DNA of 24,140 nucleotides from Firmicutes bacterium UBA5486. Lineage in GTDB: Bacteria > Bacillota > UBA4882 > UBA10575. This document shows positions 1 to 7,189 of this stretch, piece by piece. The translations under genes and the position numbers were made by a program. The notes under the pieces are model-generated. The model saw nothing but the letters and a program-made list of their open reading frames with translations, was not told the DNA's origin and ran no database searches. How positions within the stretch are numbered: position 1 is the stretch's first letter; every line of letters begins with the position of its first letter. The stretch covers positions 66,405-90,544 of the forward strand of contig DIPO01000070.1 of NCBI GenBank assembly GCA_002427045.1, written 5' to 3'.

Positions 1-18
1 GGACACAACGCAAAAAGC
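1..18. repeat. Terminal fragment of a repeat element cut by the window start
   Basis: The first 18 bases contain ACAACGCAAAAAGC, the exact reverse complement of GCTTTTTGCGTTGT at 24087-24100. The preceding GGAC also resembles the AGGGACA at the right side of the repeat near 19935. I infer that this is the right terminal inverted repeat of an element whose body lies before the window. Only the matching 14-mer is direct evidence. Confidence 0.4.
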
Positions 19-110
19 TTTTACAACAAGATAAGTTAGAGCTATTTTACCTTAACTACCTCATAGATGTCAACAAAATTGGGTTGCCAATACCTTAGGA
101 TCTTTAATTA

Positions 111-140
111 TTTACGTTGTATTAATATAAAAGGTATGAT
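111..140 (+). promoter_or_regulatory. Possible sigma-A promoter for degV
   Basis: TTTACG (111-116) and TATGAT (135-140) are separated by 18 bases and resemble -35 and -10 hexamers, with two and one mismatches to consensus. It would give degV a leader of about 300 nt that runs through the palindromic repeat at 211-361. The surrounding 1-210 stretch is AT-rich with no credible gene. AT-richness makes chance matches common, so this is tentative. Confidence 0.3.
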
Positions 141-210
141 ATGCTAAATAACTAAAGAGTATTTATGCTTATTAATTTTGTTTTTATTTATAAATTAAAG
201 GATTGCATTA

Positions 211-361
211 GAGAATTACGTAATTCAACTATTCTAAATTTGACCGCAATATATTGATAGCCCCACTAGTAATTGTCTAAACTTAGACAATTACCTTGAA
301 TAAAAGATAAACACTACATATTGTGTTCAAATGGTACCGTAGGTAATTATGCAATTCCCTC
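211..361 (+). repeat. Nested palindromic MITE-like repeat, copy A
   Basis: About 150 bp that aligns along its whole length with 3699-3857. The core is a perfect hairpin: GTAATTGTCTA (269-279), loop AACT, TAGACAATTAC (284-294). Around it is an imperfect arm pair (240-256 with about 318-333, CAATATAT facing ATATTGTG). Outermost ends are GAATTACGTAATTC (213-226, itself a perfect palindrome) and AATTATGCAATTCC (345-358). No coding capacity. It lies directly upstream of degV, and its right end supplies a spurious ATG at 349. Confidence 0.8.
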
Positions 362-444
362 AGTTAAATAAATGGCGGAGTTTATTATGCTATTACCTAG
401 AAAATAAAAGATTTAAATTTTTTTTACAAAAGGTGGGTTCACAA

Positions 445-1305
445 ATGAAAATTGCCATTATCACTGATAGTACCTGTGATCTTCCTTTAGAGATCATAAA
501 AGAATATGATATCGAGGTTTTACCTTTTTCTCTCCATGTTGATGAAAAAGAATATTTAGATGGAATTACCATTGAAACTGAGGTGCTTTATCAAACGATG
601 CGGGAGGGTAAAACACCTAAGACTTCACAGATAAGCCCCAGCTTAATGAAGAAATCCTTTATCCATCATGCCCAACAGGGTGATACTTGTCTTTATATCT
701 CTTTTTCTTCTGAGATGTCCGGTGCCTATCAGACCAGTCTAATAATTGCTCGTGAAGTCAAAGAACTCTATCCTGATTTTGATATCGAAATTATTGATAG
801 TAAAAGCGGTTCTTTAGCTTTAGGTTTAGTCGTATACCAAGCAGCCAGAATGGTTCGTGATGGTAAAACAAAAAAGGAAATCCTTAATTTTATTAAATAC
901 CAAACTTCTCACATGGAACATGTTTTTACAGTTGATAATTTGGAATACCTTCACAAAGGCGGCCGTGTTAGCCGGACCAGTGCAATTATTGGTAATATCC
1001 TTAATATAAAACCGATTCTTCACGTAAAAAAAGGGCAAATTCTTCTTTTGGAAAAAGTCCGGGGAAGGAAGAAAGCTTTAGAAAGATTGTTAGAATTAAT
1101 GGAAATGAGATGCCTTAAAACTAAAGAACAGATCATTGGTATTACCCATGCTGATGATCTGGAAACTGCTCTCCAATTGAAGACCATGATCCAAGAACGG
1201 TTTGATTTTAATGATTTCATAATTAATTTAATCGGTAGTGTTCTTGGTGCCCATATTGGCATTGGTGGAGTTGGGCTCTTTTTTCTCAATGAAACTACAA
1301 ACTAA
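445..1305 (+). CDS. DegV family fatty-acid-binding protein
   Basis: The 286-residue product is a full-length DegV (EDD-fold) protein. Members bind a fatty acid and act as FakB-type partners of the fatty acid kinase FakA, presenting the bound acyl chain for phosphorylation in the cytosol. Visible family motifs are TDSTCDLP near the N terminus, KTSQISP near residue 60, FSSEMSGAYQTS about residues 92-103 and DSKSGSLALG after it. The start is ATG 445 because AAAGGTGG (429-436) is a good SD and translation from there begins MKIAIITDSTCDLP, as the family does. The frame is open back to ATG 349, but that start falls in the palindromic repeat and adds 32 unrelated residues. The gene runs toward the origin, opposite to its neighbours. 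Which fatty acid it binds cannot be read from sequence. Confidence 0.88.
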   Translation: MKIAIITDSTCDLPLEIIKEYDIEVLPFSLHVDEKEYLDGITIETEVLYQTMREGKTPKTSQISPSLMKKSFIHHAQQGDTCLYISFSSEMSGAYQTSLIIAREVKELYPDFDIEIIDSKSGSLALGLVVYQAARMVRDGKTKKEILNFIKYQTSHMEHVFTVDNLEYLHKGGRVSRTSAIIGNILNIKPILHVKKGQILLLEKVRGRKKALERLLELMEMRCLKTKEQIIGITHADDLETALQLKTMIQERFDFNDFIINLIGSVLGAHIGIGGVGLFFLNETTN

Positions 1306-1363
1306 AAAGAAATACAATAAGTTTTTCTGCTAAATATTTTTTATCAAGTATAATTAGAACCCA

Positions 1364-1399
1364 AAATTGCAGTTATGCTGAGTTTACTGCAATTTTTTT
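1364..1399 (+). terminator. Rho-independent terminator of degV (bidirectional potential)
   Basis: AAATTGCAGT (1364-1373) pairs perfectly with ACTGCAATTT (1386-1395), and the T run covers 1393-1399. The right arm overlaps the last codons and stop of the convergent HD-GYP gene. On the minus strand the same hairpin is followed by only TTTT, so it may end that transcript weakly as well. Confidence 0.75.
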
Positions 1400-2427
1400 C
1401 TTTTTATAGCTTTCTTGGTTTTTCTCCAATAAAGGGCAGGAATAGAACTGTTAACAATTATTCTTCCTTCATTATATATTTTTAAGAATTTCTCCACCAT
1501 TAATGGGTCAAAATGAGTTCCCTTACCGGCTTGAATAATAGCTAGTGCTTCTTCCTCCGATCTTGCTTTATGATAGGGGCGCTCCTTACATAAGGCCTCA
1601 AAAACATCGACTACAGCCAGGATTCTTCCGTAAATAGAAATCTCTTGCCCTCGGATCCCGTAAGGATAACCAGTACCATCCCACTTTTCATGGTGAGTTA
1701 TAATTCCCTCGGTAACTTTCTGATACTCTTCAGAAACAGACATAATTATTTGTGCCCCAACTATTGGATGCTTCTTTATTTCCTGAAACTCGGTTTCATT
1801 AAGCTGACTTGGTTTCAGAAGAATTTCTTCTGAAATAGTTAATTTACCTAAATCATGTAAAATTCCAGCCCAATATAAGTCTTTCAATTCATTACCAGAC
1901 AATCCAATTTCCTTCCCTAGCACCAATGCATTATAGGCTACTCTTTCACAATGATCTTCAGTCTGTTGGAGCCGTAAAGCCAAAAGAGAGACAAATGTTT
2001 TCAAGGTTTGAGCTTGAAGTAGTTTTACTTTTTTTACTGTTTTATCATTCATCTTAAATAAAGAACCAGAAAAAACTCCGATACCGGTAAAGATTAGTAA
2101 TCGTAAAACCCAAGCATAAGTACTTTGAGTTAAACCTAGCTCCACATTAAGAGGCATTAATGGCCCTAGTATTATACCTGCCACTATACATGTTATAATA
2201 CCACCTGTTTTTCTAAATAAGAAAGAGGCGAAAATAATTGGCAAGTACATTAAATGAGGCCAAACGGTATTAGTTCCTCCAGCGTAAAAAACAATAAAGC
2301 CAATTAAAAGAATAAATAGTAATAAAAAAAACATCCATATTCCCATATAAAAAGGACTTTCTATATAAATGATACTAACCCCTCCATAGTCTGAGATTAT
2401 AATAAACCAAAAGAATCTTTTTTGCAA
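1384..2427 (-). CDS. Membrane-anchored HD-GYP domain phosphodiesterase (probable c-di-GMP hydrolase)
   Basis: The 347-residue product has a hydrophobic N-terminal half with about four membrane segments (near residues 30-50, 58-71, 76-92 and 105-122), a short linker, and an HD-GYP domain (about 145-320). The metal-binding HD is in GILHDLGK (HD at 191-192), and the HHEKWDGTGYP block is at 245-255. Proteins with these motifs hydrolyse cyclic di-GMP; the membrane part probably senses a signal, which I cannot identify. The start is uncertain. TTG at 2427 lacks an SD; a strong GGAGGGG lies inside the frame about 15 codons later, followed by only ATC/ATT/ATA codons at normal spacing; the first ATG is at 2346, just before the first membrane helix. 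It is convergent with degV and separated from the upstream gene by a terminator. Confidence 0.85.
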   Translation of the reverse strand: MQKRFFWFIIISDYGGVSIIYIESPFYMGIWMFFLLLFILLIGFIVFYAGGTNTVWPHLMYLPIIFASFLFRKTGGIITCIVAGIILGPLMPLNVELGLTQSTYAWVLRLLIFTGIGVFSGSLFKMNDKTVKKVKLLQAQTLKTFVSLLALRLQQTEDHCERVAYNALVLGKEIGLSGNELKDLYWAGILHDLGKLTISEEILLKPSQLNETEFQEIKKHPIVGAQIIMSVSEEYQKVTEGIITHHEKWDGTGYPYGIRGQEISIYGRILAVVDVFEALCKERPYHKARSEEEALAIIQAGKGTHFDPLMVEKFLKIYNEGRIIVNSSIPALYWRKTKKAIKRKKLQ

Positions 2428-2489
2428 ACATTACAAAGCTAAAGATAAGAAGATCCTGTTTTTTAAAAACTATAAGTCACCCGAAAGCG

Positions 2490-2529
2490 AAAAAGGTAGA
2501 CGCTATTGGAACCGATTTTAGCATCTACC
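2490..2529 (-). terminator. Rho-independent terminator of the glucosaminidase gene
   Basis: Read on the minus strand, GGTAGATGCTA (2529-2519) pairs with TAGCGTCTACC (2505-2495): eleven pairs with one G-T wobble and a 13-base loop, followed by TTTTT (2494-2490). It sits 57 bases past the stop of the upstream minus-strand gene and before the HD-GYP gene, so the two are probably separate transcription units. Confidence 0.8.
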
Positions 2530-2585
2530 ACTTTTTTAAATTACTTTGATAAAAAGCAGGTTTTACTCAACTCGTACATCCGGTT

Positions 2586-3065
2586 TTAATCTATCTCTTC
2601 TTCATCCTCATCATCCGCAATATACTTTCGCATAATTTGAATCAGTTTCTCAGCATACCGCGGATCCTCTGCATAACCCGCTTGTTGTATTCTGCGTACA
2701 AATTCCTCTGGATCATAAGCTGCTTCTAATGCCTGTTTATATCTCTTACTCTCCGATATTAACTGCGCATAATCTTCAATTGACTCTTCATAATTATTAT
2801 AAGCACGAAATTCATGAATAGCTCTTATTGGCCTTCCTTTTACATATTCAAAATCATAAGCTTTGATGCTCCCTACAGGCCCTTCTCCTTTAATATTAAA
2901 AAGATTAAAGGAATTGCGGCCTGTGTACAAATCAGCAAGGGGTTTTCTTAGCCATTCCGTCTCCAATGCCGCTTGAGCAATAATTGCTTTCCAAGGGATA
3001 CCAAATACTTCATGTACCATTTTTGCATATGGCCTTAGCATCCTAACAAACTCTTGAGGCCTCAC
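2586..3065 (-). CDS. Glucosaminidase-domain (FlgJ-like) peptidoglycan hydrolase, small, no signal peptide
   Basis: The 159-residue product is essentially a lone glucosaminidase domain (endo-beta-N-acetylglucosaminidase / FlgJ C-terminal type), which cleaves the glycan strands of peptidoglycan. Recognisable blocks are AIIAQAALETEW (28-38, probable catalytic Glu35), NLFNIKG (54-60), FRAYNNYEESIEDYAQLI (86-103) and YAEDPRYAEKL (131-141). There is no signal peptide or membrane segment and no cell-wall-binding repeat; the tail is strongly acidic (DDEDEEEID). The GTG start is set by TAGGAGGAAA (3071-3080) eight bases upstream. It follows rlmH on the same strand, with a parS-like site between. How it would leave the cell is unclear, so the substrate is inferred from family only. 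Confidence 0.78.
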   Translation of the reverse strand: MRPQEFVRMLRPYAKMVHEVFGIPWKAIIAQAALETEWLRKPLADLYTGRNSFNLFNIKGEGPVGSIKAYDFEYVKGRPIRAIHEFRAYNNYEESIEDYAQLISESKRYKQALEAAYDPEEFVRRIQQAGYAEDPRYAEKLIQIMRKYIADDEDEEEID

Positions 3066-3103
3066 TTTTATTTCCTCCTACCATCAATAATCTTTCCAAG
3101 TCC

Positions 3104-3119
3104 TGTTTCACGTGAATCA
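3104..3119. promoter_or_regulatory. parS-like centromere site for ParB/Spo0J
   Basis: TGTTTCACGTGAATCA matches the Bacillus-type parS consensus TGTTNCACGTGAAACA at every position except one (T for A at position 14) and keeps the GTTTCACGTGAA core. It lies in an intergenic space about 14 kb from dnaA, where parS sites usually cluster. ParB bound here would load SMC and help segregate the origin. The parA/parB genes are not in this window. Confidence 0.75.
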
Positions 3120-3202
3120 TAAAGCGTACTATATTATTATATGAATTTCTTCCTCTGAATCTTAAGGTAAAAGGAATAAACCAATAGTCTTTTGGTATAA
3201 AT

Positions 3203-3667
3203 TTATAAGTGATACTTCTCTCCCCGCAAAATCTTAAAACCCCTATAGATTTGTTCCATCAATATTAATCTAAATAACTGATGTGGAAAAGTTAAATTTG
3301 AAAAAGAGAGTACATCATCAGCACGCGCCAAAACGTCTGGAGCTAGTCCGGAAGCACCCCCAATAATTAAAAATACTTCTTTTCCACCCATCTCCCTTTC
3401 CCCCAGCCACTTGGCAAACTCTTCCGAAGTAATCGTTCTCCCTTCTGGATCCAATACTCCAACAAATGAATTATTTTTTAATGATTTTAAAATCCTTTTC
3501 CCTTCTTCCTCTTTTGCTTTGAAAAAAGTTTTACCTATAGGCGAGTCAGGAACTTCCAAGATCTTTAGCTTCACATAAGGGGATAATCTTTTTCTATATT
3601 CAACTATTCCTTTACGCAAATACTCTTCTTTAATTTTCCCAACAGCTAGTACTGTAAGATGGAGCAT
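3203..3667 (-). CDS. rlmH: 23S rRNA (pseudouridine1915-N3)-methyltransferase RlmH
   Basis: The 154-residue SPOUT-class enzyme uses SAM to methylate N3 of pseudouridine 1915 in helix 69 of 23S rRNA, on the assembled ribosome. Diagnostic features are the start MLHLTVLAVGKIKEEY, the SAM-binding knot segments LIIGGASGL (about 100-108) and LSFSNLTFPHQLFRLILMEQIYR (119-141), and the C-terminal YH near the last residue. Length is normal for the family (about 155-160). ATG start at 3667; a modest AGG-containing SD lies upstream. The gene is cut off from htrA by that gene's terminator and repeat copy B, so it probably has its own promoter, which I could not place. rlmH near the origin and beside htrA is common in Firmicutes. 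Confidence 0.95.
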   Translation of the reverse strand: MLHLTVLAVGKIKEEYLRKGIVEYRKRLSPYVKLKILEVPDSPIGKTFFKAKEEEGKRILKSLKNNSFVGVLDPEGRTITSEEFAKWLGEREMGGKEVFLIIGGASGLAPDVLARADDVLSFSNLTFPHQLFRLILMEQIYRGFKILRGEKYHL

Positions 3668-3698
3668 AGTTTTTCCTGCCTTTTCTTAAAAAATATTA

Positions 3699-3857
3699 AG
3701 GAATTGCATAATTCAATTATTTAAGATTTAACCACAATATATTAATATATTGATAGTCCCACTAGTAATTGTCTAGTCTTAGACAATTACCTCGAATACT
3801 AGTTAAACACTATATATTGTGGTTAATTATATTCTTAGGTAATTATGCAATTCCCTC
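3699..3857 (+). repeat. Nested palindromic MITE-like repeat, copy B
   Basis: The best-preserved copy. Three nested perfect inverted repeats are visible: ends GGAATTGCATAATT (3700-3713) with AATTATGCAATTCC (3841-3854); middle arms TTAACCACAATATAT (3728-3742) with ATATATTGTGGTTAA (3812-3826); and a central hairpin GTAATTGTCTA (3765-3775), loop GTCT, TAGACAATTAC (3780-3790). It is colinear with copy A in the same orientation, except for an extra TAATATAT near 3742-3750. No open reading frame. It fills the space between rlmH and htrA. The rest of that gap (3858-3998) shows nothing I can name. Confidence 0.85.
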
Positions 3858-3998
3858 AAAGATAGTTATTTCCGCCCACCATATCATCTTTAAATCACTT
3901 ACGGCATCAGAGTGTAAGACGGTTAGATGATTACATCTCTAGCACAATGTGTTTTGAAAGAATGCCTTCGAAGCTAATCAAGGCTAAGAAACGTTTAT

Positions 3999-4024
3999 AA
4001 AAAAAGCCCACACCGTGTGTGGAC
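3999..4024 (-). terminator. Rho-independent terminator of htrA
   Basis: On the minus strand GTCCACAC (4024-4017) pairs with GTGTGGGC (4013-4006) around a three-base loop, and seven T follow (4005-3999). It lies ten bases past the htrA stop codon. Confidence 0.88.
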
Positions 4025-4033
4025 TTAATCTTT

Positions 4034-5197
4034 TCACTGCTGCAGAGGTCCGGCAACAACCTCCACTTTATACCTACGATTACCTCGATAAAACTCTAGG
4101 GTCAGCTGATCCCCAACCTTTAATTCTAAACCGCTAAAATCAGCTCCTTCGGTAATCTCTTGTCCATTAATCGCTACCACTACATCCCCTGCTTTTAAAC
4201 CAGCCTTTGCAGCTGGACCAGAAAAAACTCGCGTAATAAGGAAACCCTGATCCACAGGAAGTTTAATTCCAAAACGCTTTTCAATTAACCTCTTATTCAG
4301 TCGATCAAAAGGTAAATAGCTGATACCAATCGCCCCTGGACGTCGCAATTCACCTTTAATAATTAGTTCTGCTGTTTCTCGTGCTTTATCTACTGGTATT
4401 GAAAATCCTATCCCCTGAGCATTTTCAATAATTGCCGTATTAATCCCTATTACTTTTCCTTTACTATCCAGTAATGGGCCTCCAGAATTTCCCGGATTAA
4501 TCGAGGCATCAGTCTGAATCAGATCCCGTAATGCGGACTGTTCTCCGGTTGCAATATTTCTCCCTAATGCACTTATTACTCCAACGGTCACCGTGTTTTT
4601 TAACCCTTCACCTATTGGATTCCCAATTGCAATTGCCATCTGACCTACACGGAGATTATCAGAACGGCCTAATTCAGCCACCGGAAAATTGTTACCTTCA
4701 ATCTTCAATACCGCTAAATCATTATCAGGATCAGCTCCCACTAATTTTGCCGAAACTTTCCGACCGTCAGATAATACTATCAAGATCTCTTCTGCTTGAT
4801 CAATTACATGATAATTGGTAAGAATATAGCCATCCTCCCGGAAAATTACCCCTGATCCTAAACCTTGGACTGGCCGGTAACCAACTAAACCAAAGAAAAA
4901 ATCCTTAACCTCGACTAAACTGGTAGTAGTAATCATTACCACACTTGGCCCTACCTTATCAACAACTTCAATCGTTGCGGCCTCAAAATCCGTAACTTTC
5001 ATTACAGACGGAGGGTTAGACGGTGCTTCTGATTTAACCTCTTCTCTCTGGACTGAAGGAGGGATATTTAATGCTTGGCCAAGGCCTGTATATTTTACCG
5101 CCAGTAAAACTAAAAAGCCACCCATAAAAGCTGCAGCCATCAATAGAGTAAATAACCCTATTTTAGAAGATGACCGTTCTCGTTTAATTTTATCCAT
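4034..5197 (-). CDS. htrA: HtrA/DegP-like serine protease, membrane-anchored, with PDZ domain
   Basis: The 387-residue product is a trypsin-like quality-control protease anchored on the outer face of the membrane, degrading misfolded exported proteins. Order of parts: basic cytosolic start, one membrane anchor (about 13-36), low-complexity linker, protease domain with triad His130 (LTNYHVID), Asp160 (DPDNDLAVLKI) and Ser238 (INPGNSGGPLL), then a C-terminal PDZ domain (about 295-385) with GFLITRV and AGLKAGDVV. The start is ATG 5197: GGAGGTGAT (5203-5211) ends at correct spacing for it, whereas the in-frame TTG two codons upstream overlaps that SD. It has its own terminator. A 10-bp inverted repeat at 5227-5286 in the leader may regulate it. 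No autolysis or regulator gene is adjacent. Confidence 0.94.
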   Translation of the reverse strand: MDKIKRERSSSKIGLFTLLMAAAFMGGFLVLLAVKYTGLGQALNIPPSVQREEVKSEAPSNPPSVMKVTDFEAATIEVVDKVGPSVVMITTTSLVEVKDFFFGLVGYRPVQGLGSGVIFREDGYILTNYHVIDQAEEILIVLSDGRKVSAKLVGADPDNDLAVLKIEGNNFPVAELGRSDNLRVGQMAIAIGNPIGEGLKNTVTVGVISALGRNIATGEQSALRDLIQTDASINPGNSGGPLLDSKGKVIGINTAIIENAQGIGFSIPVDKARETAELIIKGELRRPGAIGISYLPFDRLNKRLIEKRFGIKLPVDQGFLITRVFSGPAAKAGLKAGDVVVAINGQEITEGADFSGLELKVGDQLTLEFYRGNRRYKVEVVAGPLQQ

Positions 5198-5226
5198 CTT
5201 CAATCACCTCCAGAGAAAATAATAAC

Positions 5227-5286
5227 AAAGGTTATAAACTACATAATTAAGGAAGTTCCATAACACCTTAGGCCTCTATAACCTTT
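5227..5286. promoter_or_regulatory. Inverted repeat upstream of htrA
   Basis: AAAGGTTATA (5227-5236) and TATAACCTTT (5277-5286) are perfect reverse complements 40 bases apart, just upstream of the htrA SD. It could be a leader stem-loop, a pair of operator half-sites, or part of a terminator for the gene at 5359. There is no clean T run, so I do not call it a terminator. Confidence 0.4.
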
Positions 5287-5358
5287 ATACTATGGCTATT
5301 ACTGTTTTGTGGCTAAATCTTAAATTGATCAATCATCCAATTATATTAAATTTATTTC

Positions 5359-7146
5359 TCATTCAACATTTTCAATTAAGATGATCTGTTCATCCTGAAA
5401 CCAATCTTCCAGCAGAGTAAAGAATTTTTCTTGATGCTCTTTATTTAAGAAAGGTACTGGATTCTCTAAAAGAATAGGCGGCCTGTTTTCATTAAGATAA
5501 TACTTGGCCAGTGCAAGACGGAAGGACAAATGTATAAGCTCCTTTACCTCTGGCTCAATTTGTGCTTCTAAAAGATCTTCCTTTTTCCCTTTAACCACAA
5601 ATTCTAGCTTATTCCCTTTAATCTGTGGCCTGATTTTTTTATAATAGCCTGACGTTAATATCTCCAGTACGTTGCTGGCATCTTGGTAGAGCATAACAAG
5701 TGGTTGTTCATCTCCCACTTCTTCCTCTGTTTCATCAATCATAGCTAAAGCTTCTTCTATATGCTTTTTTTCTTCCTGTAAATAATCTATTAGCTCTTTA
5801 GTACTACTTAAATCTAGTTTTTCCCCTAGTTTTTTTATTTCATCCTTAAACTTTGTTTTTTTCTGTTTTATCTCTTTTAATCTGTTTGCTTTTGCTTTTA
5901 CTGTTTCCAAATCTTCTTGTCCTGCTAGAGCAAGTAACCTATCTAATTGTTGACGCAAGTCTTTCTCGCGTTCTATTGCCGCTTCTAATTTTTCCTGATT
6001 TTCCCTATTTTCCGCTTTTTGCACAAACGGATGTTCTAAACGGAGTAAATCATCCTGATACTGAATTAGTAATTCTACTTCTTTCAAATAATCTTCTGGT
6101 TTTTTCTCTTTAAGAAATAATCTCAGGCTTTCTCTAATCCCGGATAATTCCCCAAGCAACCACTCAATTTTTACCTTCTTTTCTTCAGCTTCCTTCCCGC
6201 TAAATCTGGAAAAAATACCTTTCCGCTCCACCATTATTTCTGTTTCCAGCTTCTGGAGAAGGGCTGTTTTTTCATCTCTAATTTTTATAAGATCAATAAC
6301 TTTTCTGAGAATCTCTGGTGTATACAAATGGAGGTCAAAAGCAGTAATCTTCTTCCTAAGAATCCTGGCTTCCCTTTCAATAATCTTCTTAGCTTCTTGT
6401 TCTTCCTTAAGATGATCTTCATAAAAGCTTCTCTCCAATGCCGCAGCTGTATGTTCTCTGGTGAGTTCTTCGAGAAGATCTTTTTGTTCTGTTGATAAAA
6501 ACTCTTCATACTTATGATATTTATCTTCTTCTTCTTCTAGTTTCTTAATTTCCGCTTGCAGGAATAAAATGTTTTTAATTAAATTCTCAAGCTGAACCAG
6601 GTTTTTTTCTAATTCGCTTCTTTCTTCATCATCTTCCTCTTTTGTATTTAAACTAAGTTTTTCCCAATAATTATTAAAGAGCAGTTGTTGTATATGTTCA
6701 CGTATAATCGGAGCATGCTGATTAAGGGTGAGAGCATTATTTTTATAAAGAAAAAGGGCTTCAAAATCCAAAGGATTCAGTGTACCAATTTCGCTATAAA
6801 GTAGATCCATAAGTACAGTAGAAGGAAGAGAAAAAAGACGCATTCCCTCATATTTAAAAACCTCAAGTATTTCCCGGGAAAAATCTCTTCCGATCAGATA
6901 TTCTCCCTTTTTGGTCTCAATTAACAGCGAAGCAGAATACTTCTCTGCATTATTAAGTGGATAGTATTTTTTAAATTCTTCCCGCCGGTGGGGCGGAAAA
7001 CCAAATAATAATGCTACTATTCCATCAATCAATCCTGTTTTCTCTTTACCTTTTTTTCTAATAACTTTACCATAAGATTCTTCAAAAAGAAACTCTTGAT
7101 CAATAAATGGTCCAAACCCTTTTATCTTCAAAATTTTTATCTGCAA
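5359..7146 (-). CDS. RecF/Rad50/YhaN-like coiled-coil protein with degenerate ATPase motifs
   Basis: The 595-residue protein has the architecture of an SMC/Rad50-type ATPase: N-terminal head lobe starting MQIKILKIKGFGPF, a long charged coiled coil (roughly residues 160-480), and a C-terminal head lobe. The nucleotide motifs look eroded. The P-loop position reads RKKGKEKTG (about 30-38) where YhaN-like proteins have GPNEAGKST, keeping the Lys but losing the glycines. The Walker B position reads PPILLENP (about 556-563) in place of LLLDEP, and no clear LSxG signature is seen. The start is taken as TTG 7146, behind GGGGTGA and where family homology begins; an open frame reaches TTG 7182. It follows gyrA by about 40 bases, so it is probably in the gyrase operon. 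The function is unknown; a structural or non-hydrolysing role is an inference. Confidence 0.72.
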   Translation of the reverse strand: MQIKILKIKGFGPFIDQEFLFEESYGKVIRKKGKEKTGLIDGIVALLFGFPPHRREEFKKYYPLNNAEKYSASLLIETKKGEYLIGRDFSREILEVFKYEGMRLFSLPSTVLMDLLYSEIGTLNPLDFEALFLYKNNALTLNQHAPIIREHIQQLLFNNYWEKLSLNTKEEDDEERSELEKNLVQLENLIKNILFLQAEIKKLEEEEDKYHKYEEFLSTEQKDLLEELTREHTAAALERSFYEDHLKEEQEAKKIIEREARILRKKITAFDLHLYTPEILRKVIDLIKIRDEKTALLQKLETEIMVERKGIFSRFSGKEAEEKKVKIEWLLGELSGIRESLRLFLKEKKPEDYLKEVELLIQYQDDLLRLEHPFVQKAENRENQEKLEAAIEREKDLRQQLDRLLALAGQEDLETVKAKANRLKEIKQKKTKFKDEIKKLGEKLDLSSTKELIDYLQEEKKHIEEALAMIDETEEEVGDEQPLVMLYQDASNVLEILTSGYYKKIRPQIKGNKLEFVVKGKKEDLLEAQIEPEVKELIHLSFRLALAKYYLNENRPPILLENPVPFLNKEHQEKFFTLLEDWFQDEQIILIENVE

Positions 7147-7189
7147 ACACCTCACCCCGCTTACAAATTTTAAGGGGTGCAACCATTTT

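Noticed and set aside
3181..3202. Short hairpin after rlmH as terminator
   Set aside because: The ACCAA/TTGGT stem has only five pairs and no proper T run.
211..3857. The repeats as a CRISPR array or an insertion sequence
   Set aside because: Copies are kilobases apart with genes between, there are no spacers, and no transposase reading frame is present.
5359..7146. SMC-like gene as a pseudogene
   Set aside because: The frame is intact over the full length with normal SD and operon placement, so decay of motifs is not accompanied by frameshifts or stops.
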